Assembly: GCA_041675505.1 (NCBI GenBank)
Contig: JBAYTR010000007.1
Coordinates: 1-64,000 of the forward strand
Direction: 5' to 3'
DNA length: 64,000 nucleotides
Source: JAGPCK01 sp041675505
Lineage (GTDB): Bacteria > Bacteroidota > Bacteroidia > UKL13-3
In this document: positions 24,776 to 33,159 of the stretch, piece by piece
Layout: each line of letters starts with the position of its first letter
How positions within the stretch are numbered: the stretch's first letter is position 1
Notes under the pieces: generated by a model
The model's database searches: none
Told to the model about the DNA's origin: nothing
The model's input: the letters and a program-made list of their open reading frames with translations, nothing else
Position numbers and translations under genes: made by a program

Positions 24776-26674
24776 ATGTACAGAGGATACTCATCGCTTC
24801 ACCAGTTTCTGAGAAAGTCAGCCACTGAGATAAAAACCATGGACAGCACCTACCTGCTGGCCAATAACGGAAGCGGATACCAACCCATTACCTACCGCGA
24901 AGCATTTGAACAGTTAAATGCAGTTTCTGCCTACCTGGTTAATCTGGGTTTCAGAAAAGGACAACGGGCCGGCCTTATAGTTGACAATTGCCCTCAGTAC
25001 TACTACTTCGATCAGGGTATTCAGCAAATCGGGGCCATCAATGTGTCCATCTACCCCACCTTAAGCGAAAAGGAAATTGAATACATTATTAATGATTCCG
25101 GACTAAGAGTTTTGCTGGTAGGCACACATTTCCTGCTCAAGAAAATAGTTAAGATTGAGGCCAACTGTCCCACGCTCGAAAAAATTGTTCCGCTGTTTGA
25201 TGATTACAGCAACATCTCAACTTCGCCTAAAATAATCTCCTACACTAAAATGATTGAGGAGGGGAAGACGCTTTATCCTCAACTGAAAGGTAAAATTGAA
25301 GAGTTGTATACCGCTATCGAAACCTCCGATTTGGCTGCCTTTATTTATACCTCCGGTACTACGGGAATACCCAAAGGTGTAATGCTCACACATGAAAATT
25401 TTACGAGCAATGCCATCACAGCTAAAATGCTGGTGCCGGCTGTAGATGAAACGGACAGGTTTTTATCTTTCCTGCCTTTGAGCCATGTGTATGAGCGACT
25501 AGCTACCTATTACCTCAGTTCGTACATCGGGGCAGAAGTGGCCTTTGCACAAAACCTGGAATCCATTGTACGCAATGTGGGTGAGGTTCACCCTACCTTA
25601 ATGGCCTGCGTGCCGCGCTTGCTGGAAAGAATTGAAGAACGCGTAAAGAAAAATGCTACCGCACAGGGAGGTATAAAAGCCAAAATATTCTGGTGGGCAC
25701 TGGCGGTGGGTGAAGAACATAGAAAAGTAGCAGAGTCGGGAGGTAAAGCCGGACTGGTACTCTCCGCTCAACATGCACTGGCAGAGAAACTGGTGTTCAG
25801 CAAAATCAAAGAACGTTTGGGTGGAAAACTGAAACTGTTTGTTTCCGGTGGCGGACCCTTACCTCAGCATGTGGGTGAGTTTTTCGGTAACATTGGCATA
25901 CGCATACAGGAAGGTTACGGACTAACCGAAACTTCTCCGTTTGTTACTGTAAATGAATTTCACCGGCAGGTGTATGGTACAACAGGCAGAGTAGCTGCCG
26001 AGCAACAAGTAGCCATACAGGACCTGGAAAGCGGAAAAATAATTACGGTTCAAACTTTTGATAACTTTAATCCCGAGTTTGAAAGTGGGGAAGGCGAAAT
26101 TCTGATTAAAGGGCCCAATGTAATGAAGGGCTATTGGAACAAACCTGAAGATACAGCTGCCGTTTTTGATGCAGACGGCTGGTTTCATACCGGTGACGTA
26201 GGTAAATTTCACAAGGGCTACCTCAAAATTACCGACCGTATCAAAAACATGATTGTAAATTCATTTGGCAAAAACGTGTATCCTACACCCATTGAAAACA
26301 CTTTGTTGCTGAGCCCTAAGATTGAGCAGATACTCATTATTGGCGACCGCAGAGAGTACCTCACTGCCATTATAGTGCCCAACATGGAAGAACTGAAAGA
26401 ACACTTTAAACTTACTGATGAGTTCTTTCAAAATGCAGATCCGTTTATTCGTGAAGAAGAAATTATCAAGTGGATAGGTGAAGACATTAAAAAACTCTCT
26501 GTAAGATTATCCAAGTTTGAGCGCCTACGCGATTTCCTTATCAAACGCACTGCTTTTAGTATTGAAGCCGGAGAAATGACACCCAAACTTTCCATCAAAC
26601 GCAAAGTGGTGGAAGAAATGTATGCCAAAGATGTGGAGCAAATGTATGCAGTGAGTCTTTGTCCGTTGGATTAA
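24776..26674 (+). CDS. fadD: Long-chain fatty acid-CoA ligase (AMP-forming)
   Basis: A 632-residue ANL-superfamily enzyme that activates fatty acids with ATP and CoA. Motifs: IYTSGTTGIPKGVMLTHEN (P-loop), SFLPLSHVYER, QEGYGLTETSPFVTVN, GWFHTGDVGK and ITDRIKNMIVNSFGKNVYP with the hinge and catalytic-Lys region. The sequence is closest to the FadD15/eukaryote-like LACS group, which has the long TAQGGIKAKIFWWALAVG insertion. The ATG at 24776 is chosen; an ATG at 24665 adds 37 residues unlike the family. It probably feeds lipid synthesis or beta-oxidation; no fad genes are adjacent. Confidence 0.92.
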   Translation: MYRGYSSLHQFLRKSATEIKTMDSTYLLANNGSGYQPITYREAFEQLNAVSAYLVNLGFRKGQRAGLIVDNCPQYYYFDQGIQQIGAINVSIYPTLSEKEIEYIINDSGLRVLLVGTHFLLKKIVKIEANCPTLEKIVPLFDDYSNISTSPKIISYTKMIEEGKTLYPQLKGKIEELYTAIETSDLAAFIYTSGTTGIPKGVMLTHENFTSNAITAKMLVPAVDETDRFLSFLPLSHVYERLATYYLSSYIGAEVAFAQNLESIVRNVGEVHPTLMACVPRLLERIEERVKKNATAQGGIKAKIFWWALAVGEEHRKVAESGGKAGLVLSAQHALAEKLVFSKIKERLGGKLKLFVSGGGPLPQHVGEFFGNIGIRIQEGYGLTETSPFVTVNEFHRQVYGTTGRVAAEQQVAIQDLESGKIITVQTFDNFNPEFESGEGEILIKGPNVMKGYWNKPEDTAAVFDADGWFHTGDVGKFHKGYLKITDRIKNMIVNSFGKNVYPTPIENTLLLSPKIEQILIIGDRREYLTAIIVPNMEELKEHFKLTDEFFQNADPFIREEEIIKWIGEDIKKLSVRLSKFERLRDFLIKRTAFSIEAGEMTPKLSIKRKVVEEMYAKDVEQMYAVSLCPLD

Positions 26675-26675
26675 T

Positions 26676-26806
26676 GCATTTGTTGTGTTATTGGTATTAA
26701 AACGATGTGGTGTGGCAGGATAAACATCCTGCGGTAAGCTGGTGCTTCTTGTAATGTTACTGGGAAGAAGTGAGGATGAATATCCTCACTGACGGGGAGT
26801 TTTCCA
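26676..26806. repeat. Double-hairpin repeat, copy A
   Basis: Holds hairpin 1 (GCAGGAT-AAAC-ATCCTGC, 26715-26732) and hairpin 2 (GTGAGGAT-GAAT-ATCCTCAC, 26770-26789), whose starts are 57 bp apart. The whole stretch aligns with copy B (about 29603-29720), and the two-hairpin core with copy C (58183-58275). Compensating changes (GGAT/ATCC here, GGGT/ACCC in C) show that the stems are conserved as structure. Confidence 0.75.
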
Positions 26807-27115
26807 TATGTTTATAAAGGCTGCTGTTCTGCATCTTAAATCTGCTGGTTGAAAAGTTGTGTTGCATGTGCAACATACACTCAAAAAACTATCGAATTAT
26901 ATTTGGATTTACAGCTTTTTATCATCAGTTTTACAAAGCGAAGTGTGAATGAGAATTTCACGATTATATTGTAAATGTAACATATGAAATATAAAGTAAA
27001 ATAATGAAAAGAAAGTCAATTATACAAATCATAAATATAGCCTTGTAATTACTTACAAATTCTACCGAAAGAACCCAAAAGCCAATTCCAAAAAAATCAT
27101 CTTTAAACTTTAAAT
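26807..27115. other. AT-rich gap before the MORN gene
   Basis: No gene seen. It holds a hairpin TGTTGCA-TG-TGCAACA at 26860-26875 and a small palindrome TTGTAA-TTAC-TTACAA at 27043-27058. Base composition changes here from about balanced to strongly AT-rich and stays so until about 30650. Confidence 0.6.
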
Positions 27116-29548
27116 ATGAAAAATCTGCTTTTTTTGAGTATTATCATTTTTGCAAATGTCAGTGTGTTTTCACAAAATTTATCTGTAACTGAATTGTTTT
27201 CAATTTGCAATAAATCTAATTGGGATCAAGTTAATGAATATATATTAAAAAAGGGTTGGGAGTATCATGAATCCAAAAAAGGAGACGACACACACTATAG
27301 TACAATTACATGGTCCTATGATAAAGAATATTATGGAGATAAGGCAAAAGGCTGGTTTTACTTATTCACCTATGATGGCAGCCCAAATAAAATTGTTTAT
27401 ATTTTCTCTAATAAAGCATCTTATAACACAATAAAAAAGGGAATTTCATCAGCAGGCATGAAATTGATTAGCAGTTCAATTGAAGACAATGAAATTAACT
27501 TGCAATATTCTAGTTCAAATTTTATCCTAACACTTCGAACTGCAAAAAAGGAAAATGAAGATAACGATTACAATAATAATTCAATAACTACTTATTCAAT
27601 AAACGTAATAAAAAAGGCTGGTGTTTATGATAGCGATAATGGATTAAAAAAGGAATTTGATAGCTACGGAAATATAGAATTTGAATATACCCTTAAGAAT
27701 GGATTAATAAATGGAATTGCAAAGCATTATTATTCAAATGGACAAGTAAAAATTATTTCAAATTTTATAGGTGGCAAGAAGTATGGTAACTCAAAAGAGT
27801 TTGACGAGTTCGGTAACTTGACTGCAGAATACAACTACTTGAATGGAGAACTAAATGGTATCTTTAAAGTTTATGAGAATGGAAAACTTATAAAGTCAGG
27901 AAGTTATATAAATGGTAAAAAAAATGGATTGTTTAAAATATATGATGAAGAAGGACGAATTGACAAAGAATACAATTTGAAATTTGATCTACTTGATGGG
28001 GCATACATAGAATATAATTATGAAGATGGCAGAATGTTTGCAAAACTTACAGGTTTTTTTGCTAATGAACAAAAAACTGGGTTGTGGCAAACATTTAAAT
28101 TTAGTGAAAAAGGAAGCGAACTATTTGAATATAAAACATATATAAATGATGAGAAAAATGGGCCATTTAAAGAAGTAAGTAATGACAGTATAATTTTTGG
28201 AACATATAAAAAAGGAATGCTTGATGGCAATTATAAGGTATATAAAAGCATATCTACAATGTTTTTTGGTGGCATAAATGGTGATACAACGAATTGTCCA
28301 ATTATAGTTACAGGAAAATACGATATGGGCAAAAGAAGTGGTCACTGGAATTATTATTCATTGTCAGGGAAATTAATCAAGGAAGGCATTTATTACGATG
28401 ATGTGGAATATGGGGAATGGAAATATTATTTTGAAAATTATGTTGATGAAAAAAATAAGCCATTGCCATATTCGGGCAAGCTGTTCTTAGTAGAAAATTA
28501 TGAAGATGGAAAGAAGAACGGTAAAGAAATACGTTATGGTTATTTAAAAAAGGAGGAAGTACCATGTGATACTATAAAAAATAGTACTGTCAATCCGTTA
28601 GACACTTGCAATAAATTAGTGTTTCATAAAATCTATCAGACTTCTTATTACAAGAATAATGAACTACATGGTCCATTTGAGCAGAAGGATTCAAATGGAA
28701 TAACGACCTTCAAAGGTAATTATATTTATGGTAAAAAAGACGGAATGTGGCTTGAAAGTTATATAGGAAATGATGATATTGGTAAATACTATAGATTTTT
28801 AAGAGGTAGTTATATTAATGGGTTTGAAGAAGGTATTTGGGAGGAGTTTGTTACAAATGAATTTATTTATTCAAAATCTAATTATTCCAATGGAAAGCTA
28901 AATGGTAAAACAACCAATTATAATAGTTTAAAAAACCTATCAGAAGAAAAATATTTTACCGATGGGAAATTGAACAAATTAATCAAATATGATTCACTAG
29001 GCATGTCTATAAATCTCTTTTATGAAATACTATATGAAAATGAGTATGAATTAAAATGCAGGAAAACAGAATTTAATCAAGATGGAAAAGTTTCGCAAGA
29101 ATATTTATTGCGTAAAAATTTTAACGAAGTTATTAACCACAACTATTTTGAAGTAATATTTTTTCTAAAAACAGCGAATCTCTCTGAAGGTTCAAATGGA
29201 TATCCCTATGGTGATATAAGAATTTATGATAAAAATGATAAAATACTACTTGAAGGCACTGTTAACAAGGCAGACAAAGTTGGGAAATGGAAGATTTATT
29301 TTTACGATATTAAAATATACACTGAACAAGATTTTGAATATAACGTTGGGCTTATTGAACACTATTTTGTAATTGAAACTAGTAAGCCATTTTCAGGTAA
29401 ATTCATCCAAAAACATGAAAATGGAAATCTTAAATATGAGTTTAAAATTTCAGATGGGTTACGTGATGGTAAATCAAAATATTATGACGAAAATGGTAAT
29501 GTAATTAAGATTGAGAAATTTAAAAAAGGAATACTTCAAGTTAAATAA
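27116..29548 (+). CDS. Large secreted MORN-repeat (MORN_2 / YwqK-like) protein
   Basis: An 810-residue protein with a signal peptide (MKNLLFLSIIIFANVSVFSQ). After an N-terminal domain of about 170 residues of unknown type, it is built of some 15 or more MORN_2-like repeats of 20-25 residues with the core (N)G-x-x-(N/D)G-x-x-K-x-Y-x-x-x-G-x-(L/I), for example NGELNGIFKVYENGKLIKSG and NGKKNGLFKIYDEEGRIDKE. Such repeats form stacked beta hairpins; function here unknown. The gene is far more AT-rich than its neighbours and uses A/T-ending codons heavily, a sign of transfer. Double-hairpin repeats lie on both sides. Confidence 0.82.
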   Translation: MKNLLFLSIIIFANVSVFSQNLSVTELFSICNKSNWDQVNEYILKKGWEYHESKKGDDTHYSTITWSYDKEYYGDKAKGWFYLFTYDGSPNKIVYIFSNKASYNTIKKGISSAGMKLISSSIEDNEINLQYSSSNFILTLRTAKKENEDNDYNNNSITTYSINVIKKAGVYDSDNGLKKEFDSYGNIEFEYTLKNGLINGIAKHYYSNGQVKIISNFIGGKKYGNSKEFDEFGNLTAEYNYLNGELNGIFKVYENGKLIKSGSYINGKKNGLFKIYDEEGRIDKEYNLKFDLLDGAYIEYNYEDGRMFAKLTGFFANEQKTGLWQTFKFSEKGSELFEYKTYINDEKNGPFKEVSNDSIIFGTYKKGMLDGNYKVYKSISTMFFGGINGDTTNCPIIVTGKYDMGKRSGHWNYYSLSGKLIKEGIYYDDVEYGEWKYYFENYVDEKNKPLPYSGKLFLVENYEDGKKNGKEIRYGYLKKEEVPCDTIKNSTVNPLDTCNKLVFHKIYQTSYYKNNELHGPFEQKDSNGITTFKGNYIYGKKDGMWLESYIGNDDIGKYYRFLRGSYINGFEEGIWEEFVTNEFIYSKSNYSNGKLNGKTTNYNSLKNLSEEKYFTDGKLNKLIKYDSLGMSINLFYEILYENEYELKCRKTEFNQDGKVSQEYLLRKNFNEVINHNYFEVIFFLKTANLSEGSNGYPYGDIRIYDKNDKILLEGTVNKADKVGKWKIYFYDIKIYTEQDFEYNVGLIEHYFVIETSKPFSGKFIQKHENGNLKYEFKISDGLRDGKSKYYDENGNVIKIEKFKKGILQVK

Positions 29549-29602
29549 TATAAAACCCATTTTATTAGTATCAATCCCGTTTTTAAGGTCTTTATCAGCT
29601 TG

Positions 29603-29720
29603 TGCATTTGTGCTTTTGGTTTAAAACGATATTTTGTAGGAAGTTAAATATCCTTTAGTAAGTTGGCGTTTCTTGAAATATAAATGGAAGAAGTGAAGAT
29701 GAATATCCTCACTGTCGGTG
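29603..29720. repeat. Double-hairpin repeat, copy B (decayed)
   Basis: Aligns with copy A from the shared GCATTTG and TTGGT-TTAAAACGAT segments through to ATATCCTCACTG. Hairpin 1 is degraded (AGGAAGTTAAATATCCTTT) and hairpin 2 has one lost pair (GAAGAT-GAAT-ATCCTC). It lies just after the MORN gene and covers the first ATG of the next open frame. Confidence 0.65.
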
Positions 29721-29767
29721 CCTTTATCACTTTATATTTTCTATATTTGAGTGTTAATAATAAAGTT

Positions 29768-30106
29768 ATGATAAACAATAAGGAAAGTCATGAGTTAGAA
29801 ATGAGGTATGAAGGATTGGCAACAGCTATTTTAGAGAGTGAGCGTGGTAATGACCCCTGGGCAATTTCAGATGCAAATTTCTTTAGCTTTGAAGTAAGGG
29901 AAGAAAGCACTCTTGTTCCAGCAGAATCAACACGAGAAAATCTACATACAATTATTGATGTAGCAATATGGAAGCATAAAAATAATTCAGGATTTGTTGA
30001 AAAATTGGGAGAGTTTAAAAAAGCTGTTTCTAAAATGATGACACAAGACGAAGCGTCAGATATAGTTGACGGTTTAATTGTCTTGGCTGAAGAGATTGGA
30101 TATTAA
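29768..30106 (+). CDS. Small acidic protein of unknown function
   Basis: A 112-residue soluble protein rich in Glu and Ala, probably helical (EMRYEGLATAILESERG, KLGEFKKAVSKMMTQDEASDIV). The frame opens further at 29684, but that ATG and the next one lie in repeat copy B, whose other copies are non-coding. The ATG at 29768 follows a TATATTTG element (29742-29749) and is preferred. With the longer start, a hydrophobic N-terminal segment (ILTVGAFITLYFLYLSV) would be added, so a membrane-anchored form cannot be excluded. AT-rich like the MORN gene. An immunity or partner role is conceivable but not shown. Confidence 0.5.
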   Translation: MINNKESHELEMRYEGLATAILESERGNDPWAISDANFFSFEVREESTLVPAESTRENLHTIIDVAIWKHKNNSGFVEKLGEFKKAVSKMMTQDEASDIVDGLIVLAEEIGY

Positions 30107-30193
30107 CTTGCCAGCATATTATTAATAATATATATGTGAGAGTGGTTATTTACAGTGAGGCTGCAGCTTATTTAGTGGATAAGAATTTCTAAA

Positions 30194-30613
30194 ATGTACG
30201 CCTTGAAAAAGATTCTGTTAAATGAAAACACGCGAGTTTCAAAATTGGATAAAATCGAAAACAATAAGTTTCCTATTTTTGTATACATGGCACAATTCAA
30301 AAGAATAAATACAGGGCAAACTCAAGTACCAGTAATAAAAATGTTCGGGATAAGAAACCTTACTATTCCTAGTGGTGAATATTGGAATTACTTAATTTGT
30401 ATCTTTATTGAAAATCATAAAACCAAAGAGACCATCACAAGGTATGTGTATCCAAAAATTGACGTTTATAACAAACAAAGTGTTTTTTGCCAAATATGGC
30501 AGCTGTTCGAAATTCAAGAAAGAATGAGTATATCAATAAAGGTACAATCAATCTTTGATAAAGAGGTTCCAGTTACTGCATATGTAGAATGTGATTTTTT
30601 CAAGCATTACTAA
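30194..30613 (+). CDS. Hypothetical protein in the AT-rich island
   Basis: A 139-residue protein without signal peptide or membrane helix. It is beta-rich in its middle (IPSGEYWNYLICIFIENHKTKE, TRYVYPKIDVYN) and ends VTAYVECDFFKHY. The ATG at 30288 (MAQFKRIN) is an alternative start, just after a TATTTTTG motif. Composition matches the island. No family recognised. Confidence 0.55.
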   Translation: MYALKKILLNENTRVSKLDKIENNKFPIFVYMAQFKRINTGQTQVPVIKMFGIRNLTIPSGEYWNYLICIFIENHKTKETITRYVYPKIDVYNKQSVFCQIWQLFEIQERMSISIKVQSIFDKEVPVTAYVECDFFKHY

Positions 30614-30663
30614 CTTGTCAGCTTTTGCAACCATTTGTGTTCGAACCTTATGTTGAATCTCCC

Positions 30664-31281
30664 TTAAAACCCCTTTAGTATTTCCGTCACCGGCATATCC
30701 AGCAAACGGGTTTTAATGCCCAGCTGCGCAGGTGCAACAAGATTAGGTGGCGTATCATCAATAAACAAGGTTTCTTCTGCCACAAGGCCTGCATCCTGTA
30801 AAACAAACTCATACACCTCAGCATGTGGTTTGCGTAAACCTATTTCATGCGAATAGTATGTTTTCTCAAACAAACTGTGCCAGCGGGCAAGTCCAAATGC
30901 TTTGTCAATGGTATGCCAAAATTCAGTAGCGTGAATAATGTTGGTATTGCTCAACAGAAAAATTCGGTACTTACCCTGCAAACGCTCCAATAACTCTATC
31001 CGCTCCAAAGGCAAATCGAGCAACATAGCATTCCAGGCTTTCTGCAATACTTCATCCGGGTGATGGAGGCCCGTTAATTTTCGTATAGCCGCGTAAAATT
31101 CCTGCGGTGTAATTTTGCCGGTTTCCAGCAAATCAAAAGTCTCCTCCTGCTTTAATTGCCCGAAATGCACATCAATGTCATACCCCAACTGTTTAAATGC
31201 ATCAGAGGTAAGTTTGTAGTCAATGTTGAGCAAAACTGCGCCAAAATCGAAGATGATATTTTTTATTCCTGTTGAATCCAT
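30664..31281 (-). CDS. HAD-superfamily phosphatase (YihX / epoxide-hydrolase N-domain-like)
   Basis: A 205-residue HAD hydrolase with an alpha-helical type 1 cap. Motif I is IIFDFGAVLLNID, with the nucleophile Asp but Gly where many members have the second Asp, as in the HAD-1A3/YihX group. Motif II is FLLSNTN, motif III the Lys in GLRKPHAEVYE, motif IV LFIDDTPPNL. Members dephosphorylate small sugar phosphates such as alpha-glucose-1-phosphate; the substrate here is unknown. It is separated from the tRNA gene by that gene's terminator. Confidence 0.88.
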   Translation of the reverse strand: MDSTGIKNIIFDFGAVLLNIDYKLTSDAFKQLGYDIDVHFGQLKQEETFDLLETGKITPQEFYAAIRKLTGLHHPDEVLQKAWNAMLLDLPLERIELLERLQGKYRIFLLSNTNIIHATEFWHTIDKAFGLARWHSLFEKTYYSHEIGLRKPHAEVYEFVLQDAGLVAEETLFIDDTPPNLVAPAQLGIKTRLLDMPVTEILKGF

Positions 31282-31302
31282 GAGACCAAATTATATAAAA
31301 GC

Positions 31303-31328
31303 AAAAAAACCACACGAAGTCGTATGGT
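31303..31328 (-). terminator. Intrinsic terminator of the tRNA gene
   Basis: On the minus strand ACCATACG-ACTT-CGTGTGGT (8-bp stem, 31328-31309) is followed by seven T's. It lies 11 bp after the tRNA CCA end. Confidence 0.75.
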
Positions 31329-31338
31329 CTTTTTGCTG

Positions 31339-31415
31339 TGGTGGGCCCACCTGGGCTCGAACCAGGGACCCTCTGATTATGAGTCAGATGCTCTAACCGA
31401 CTGAGCTATAGGCCC
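31339..31415 (-). tRNA. tRNA with CAU anticodon, probably tRNA-Ile2 (lysidine type)
   Basis: A complete cloverleaf of 74 nt plus encoded CCA: acceptor GGGCCTA/TGGGCCC, D-arm with AGCTCAGTCGGTTAGAGC, anticodon loop CTCATAA, variable loop and the TTCGAGC T-loop. The CAT anticodon could mean elongator Met, initiator or Ile2. The acceptor has C4-G69 and C5-G68, which are recognition pairs for TilS in E. coli Ile2, and position 1 pairs with 72, unlike an E. coli-type initiator. Ile2 is therefore favoured; the tilS-modified base would read AUA codons. Confidence 0.9.
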
Positions 31416-31577
31416 TGTTTGTTTAGCTTGTTGCGTCACAAACGGGACGCGAAAATACTCCTTTCGGGTAAATTTTCAAATACTCTGTTTACTTATCTTC
31501 AGGCATCGGGCGTTTGCAGAGATTTTCTTACGCAAATTCCTCTACCGGGTTACCACAATATTTATCAGCAGATTACT

Positions 31578-31585
31578 TACTTTTG
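31578..31585 (+). promoter_or_regulatory. TAnnTTTG promoter element for purS
   Basis: TACTTTTG ends 4 nt before the purS ATG, predicting a leaderless mRNA and supporting the internal start. Confidence 0.55.
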
Positions 31586-31589
31586 CACC

Positions 31590-31850
31590 ATGAAATTTAT
31601 TGCCCACATCAACATAATGCCGCAAAAAGCGCTGCTTGACCCACAGGGTAAAGCCGTGAGCAGCAGCATGAATAATATTGGCCTGCCTGAAATAAGCAAC
31701 GTGCGTGTAGGCAAGCACATTACCTTAGAAGTAGAAGCGGCTGACGAAAATGCCGCTCGTGAAAAGGTGGATTCCGCCTGCAAAAAATTGCTGGCTAACC
31801 TTATCATGGAAACCTACGATTTTACTTTACAAACACCGCAGTCCGCTTAA
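31590..31850 (+). CDS. purS: Phosphoribosylformylglycinamidine synthase subunit PurS
   Basis: An 86-residue protein that bridges PurL and PurQ in FGAM synthase, the fourth step of purine synthesis. Seen: the N-terminal strand FIAHINIMPQKALLDPQGKAV, then VRVGKHITLEVEA and the C-terminal KLLANLIMETYDF, all standard for PurS. The open frame extends 57 codons upstream, but only the ATG at 31590 gives the family length and follows a promoter. purQ and purL are not adjacent; purK-purE lie 26 kb away. Confidence 0.9.
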   Translation: MKFIAHINIMPQKALLDPQGKAVSSSMNNIGLPEISNVRVGKHITLEVEAADENAAREKVDSACKKLLANLIMETYDFTLQTPQSA

Positions 31851-31864
31851 TACCTCTCCCGCGC

Positions 31865-33136
31865 ATGAGAATACTGCTGCTGTTTGTTGTATTGCTCATT
31901 CATACTTCTTTTGCCGGGGCGCAAAACATTCAATACGCACGCAAAATTATTGACACCCTGTGCTCGCCAGTTATGGCCGGAAGGGGTTACCTCAAAGAAG
32001 GCGATTTAAAAGCTGCCGAATACATTCAAACACAGTTTAATGAAAACGGATTAAAAGCTTTCAACGGCAGTTTCTTTCAGAAATTCGGATTTCCCGTTAA
32101 CGTATTCCCCAGTAACCCTACGGTAAGTATTGATGGGGAAGATCTTATTGCGGGAACAGATTTTTTGGTTCACCCTTCCTCGCGCAGTACCAACGGCACC
32201 TTTGAATTGGTATGGGTCGACTCAGCCACTATTGATAACAGCGGACGTTTCAAAAAATTTGAAGACGATACCCATTTCAGACGAAGTTTTCTGGTGTTGG
32301 ATGTAAACATCATGAAAGGAAATGTGCTGCGCAAAGAACGTTTACAAAAACTGAAAGAAAACGGATACAAGGCACACGGACTGATTGAACTGCACGATAA
32401 ATTACTCTGGAGCGTATCTACAGAACAGGCACTTTACCCCAGATTGCAGGTGCTTAAAACAGCTATGCCCAAGGGCAAAACTATTAAGGTGGATATTTTC
32501 AGTCAGGTGAATGCACACAGTACACAAAACGTAATAGGGTATGTAAGAGGAAGCGTGTATCCTGATAGTTTTATTGTGTTTACCGCACACTACGATCACC
32601 TGGGCAAAATGGGCAAGGATGTTTATTTCCCCGGAGCCAATGACAATGCCAGCGGTACAGCCATGTTGCTCGACCTGTCAAGACACTTTGCATCATGTAA
32701 TCCAAAATCAAAATACTCGGTAGCGTTTATTGCTTTTGCGGGAGAAGAAGCCGGTTTGCTGGGTTCGTATTATTACACACAACATCCTTTGTTTCCGCTT
32801 AACCAGATTAAACTACTTATGAATCTCGACCTGATGGGTACAGGCAGCAAAGGCGCAACCGTAGTGAATGCAACAGAGTTCCCGCAGCAATACAACCTTA
32901 TAGAAATTGTAAATGCGGAAAAGGATTATTTACCCGCCCTTTATCAAAGAGGCAAAGCGCAAAACAGCGATCACTATTTTTTCAGTGAAATGGGTGTGCC
33001 TGCATTTTTTATGTACCTGATGGGCGATTATCCCTACTATCATGAACCGGAGGATAAGGCTGAAAACCTGAAGCTGGAAAAATACGAAAACACATTTCTA
33101 CTGATGTGTGATTTGGTGAAAGAGCTGGAGCGTTAA
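31865..33136 (+). CDS. Secreted M28 family zinc aminopeptidase
   Basis: A 423-residue exported peptidase (signal peptide to FAGAQ). The M28 metal ligands are visible in order: TAHYDHLG (His), GANDNASGTAM (bridging Asp), GEEAGLLGS (catalytic Glu and ligand Glu), MNLDLMG (Asp) and YYHEPEDKAE (His). A protease-associated-like insert occupies about residues 75-210. It probably trims peptides in the periplasm or outside. It starts 14 bp after purS and may be co-transcribed. Confidence 0.9.
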   Translation: MRILLLFVVLLIHTSFAGAQNIQYARKIIDTLCSPVMAGRGYLKEGDLKAAEYIQTQFNENGLKAFNGSFFQKFGFPVNVFPSNPTVSIDGEDLIAGTDFLVHPSSRSTNGTFELVWVDSATIDNSGRFKKFEDDTHFRRSFLVLDVNIMKGNVLRKERLQKLKENGYKAHGLIELHDKLLWSVSTEQALYPRLQVLKTAMPKGKTIKVDIFSQVNAHSTQNVIGYVRGSVYPDSFIVFTAHYDHLGKMGKDVYFPGANDNASGTAMLLDLSRHFASCNPKSKYSVAFIAFAGEEAGLLGSYYYTQHPLFPLNQIKLLMNLDLMGTGSKGATVVNATEFPQQYNLIEIVNAEKDYLPALYQRGKAQNSDHYFFSEMGVPAFFMYLMGDYPYYHEPEDKAENLKLEKYENTFLLMCDLVKELER

Positions 33137-33148
33137 AATCATTATCCC

Positions 33149-33156
33149 TATATTTG
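33149..33156 (+). promoter_or_regulatory. TAnnTTTG promoter element for the LysE gene
   Basis: TATATTTG ends 3 nt before the ATG at 33160. The TTG inside it could be mistaken for a start codon at 33154. Confidence 0.5.
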
Positions 33157-33159
33157 AGC

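Noticed and set aside
33154..33159. TTG start for the LysE exporter
   Set aside because: The TTG is part of the TATATTTG promoter motif; ATG at 33160 matches the family N-terminus.
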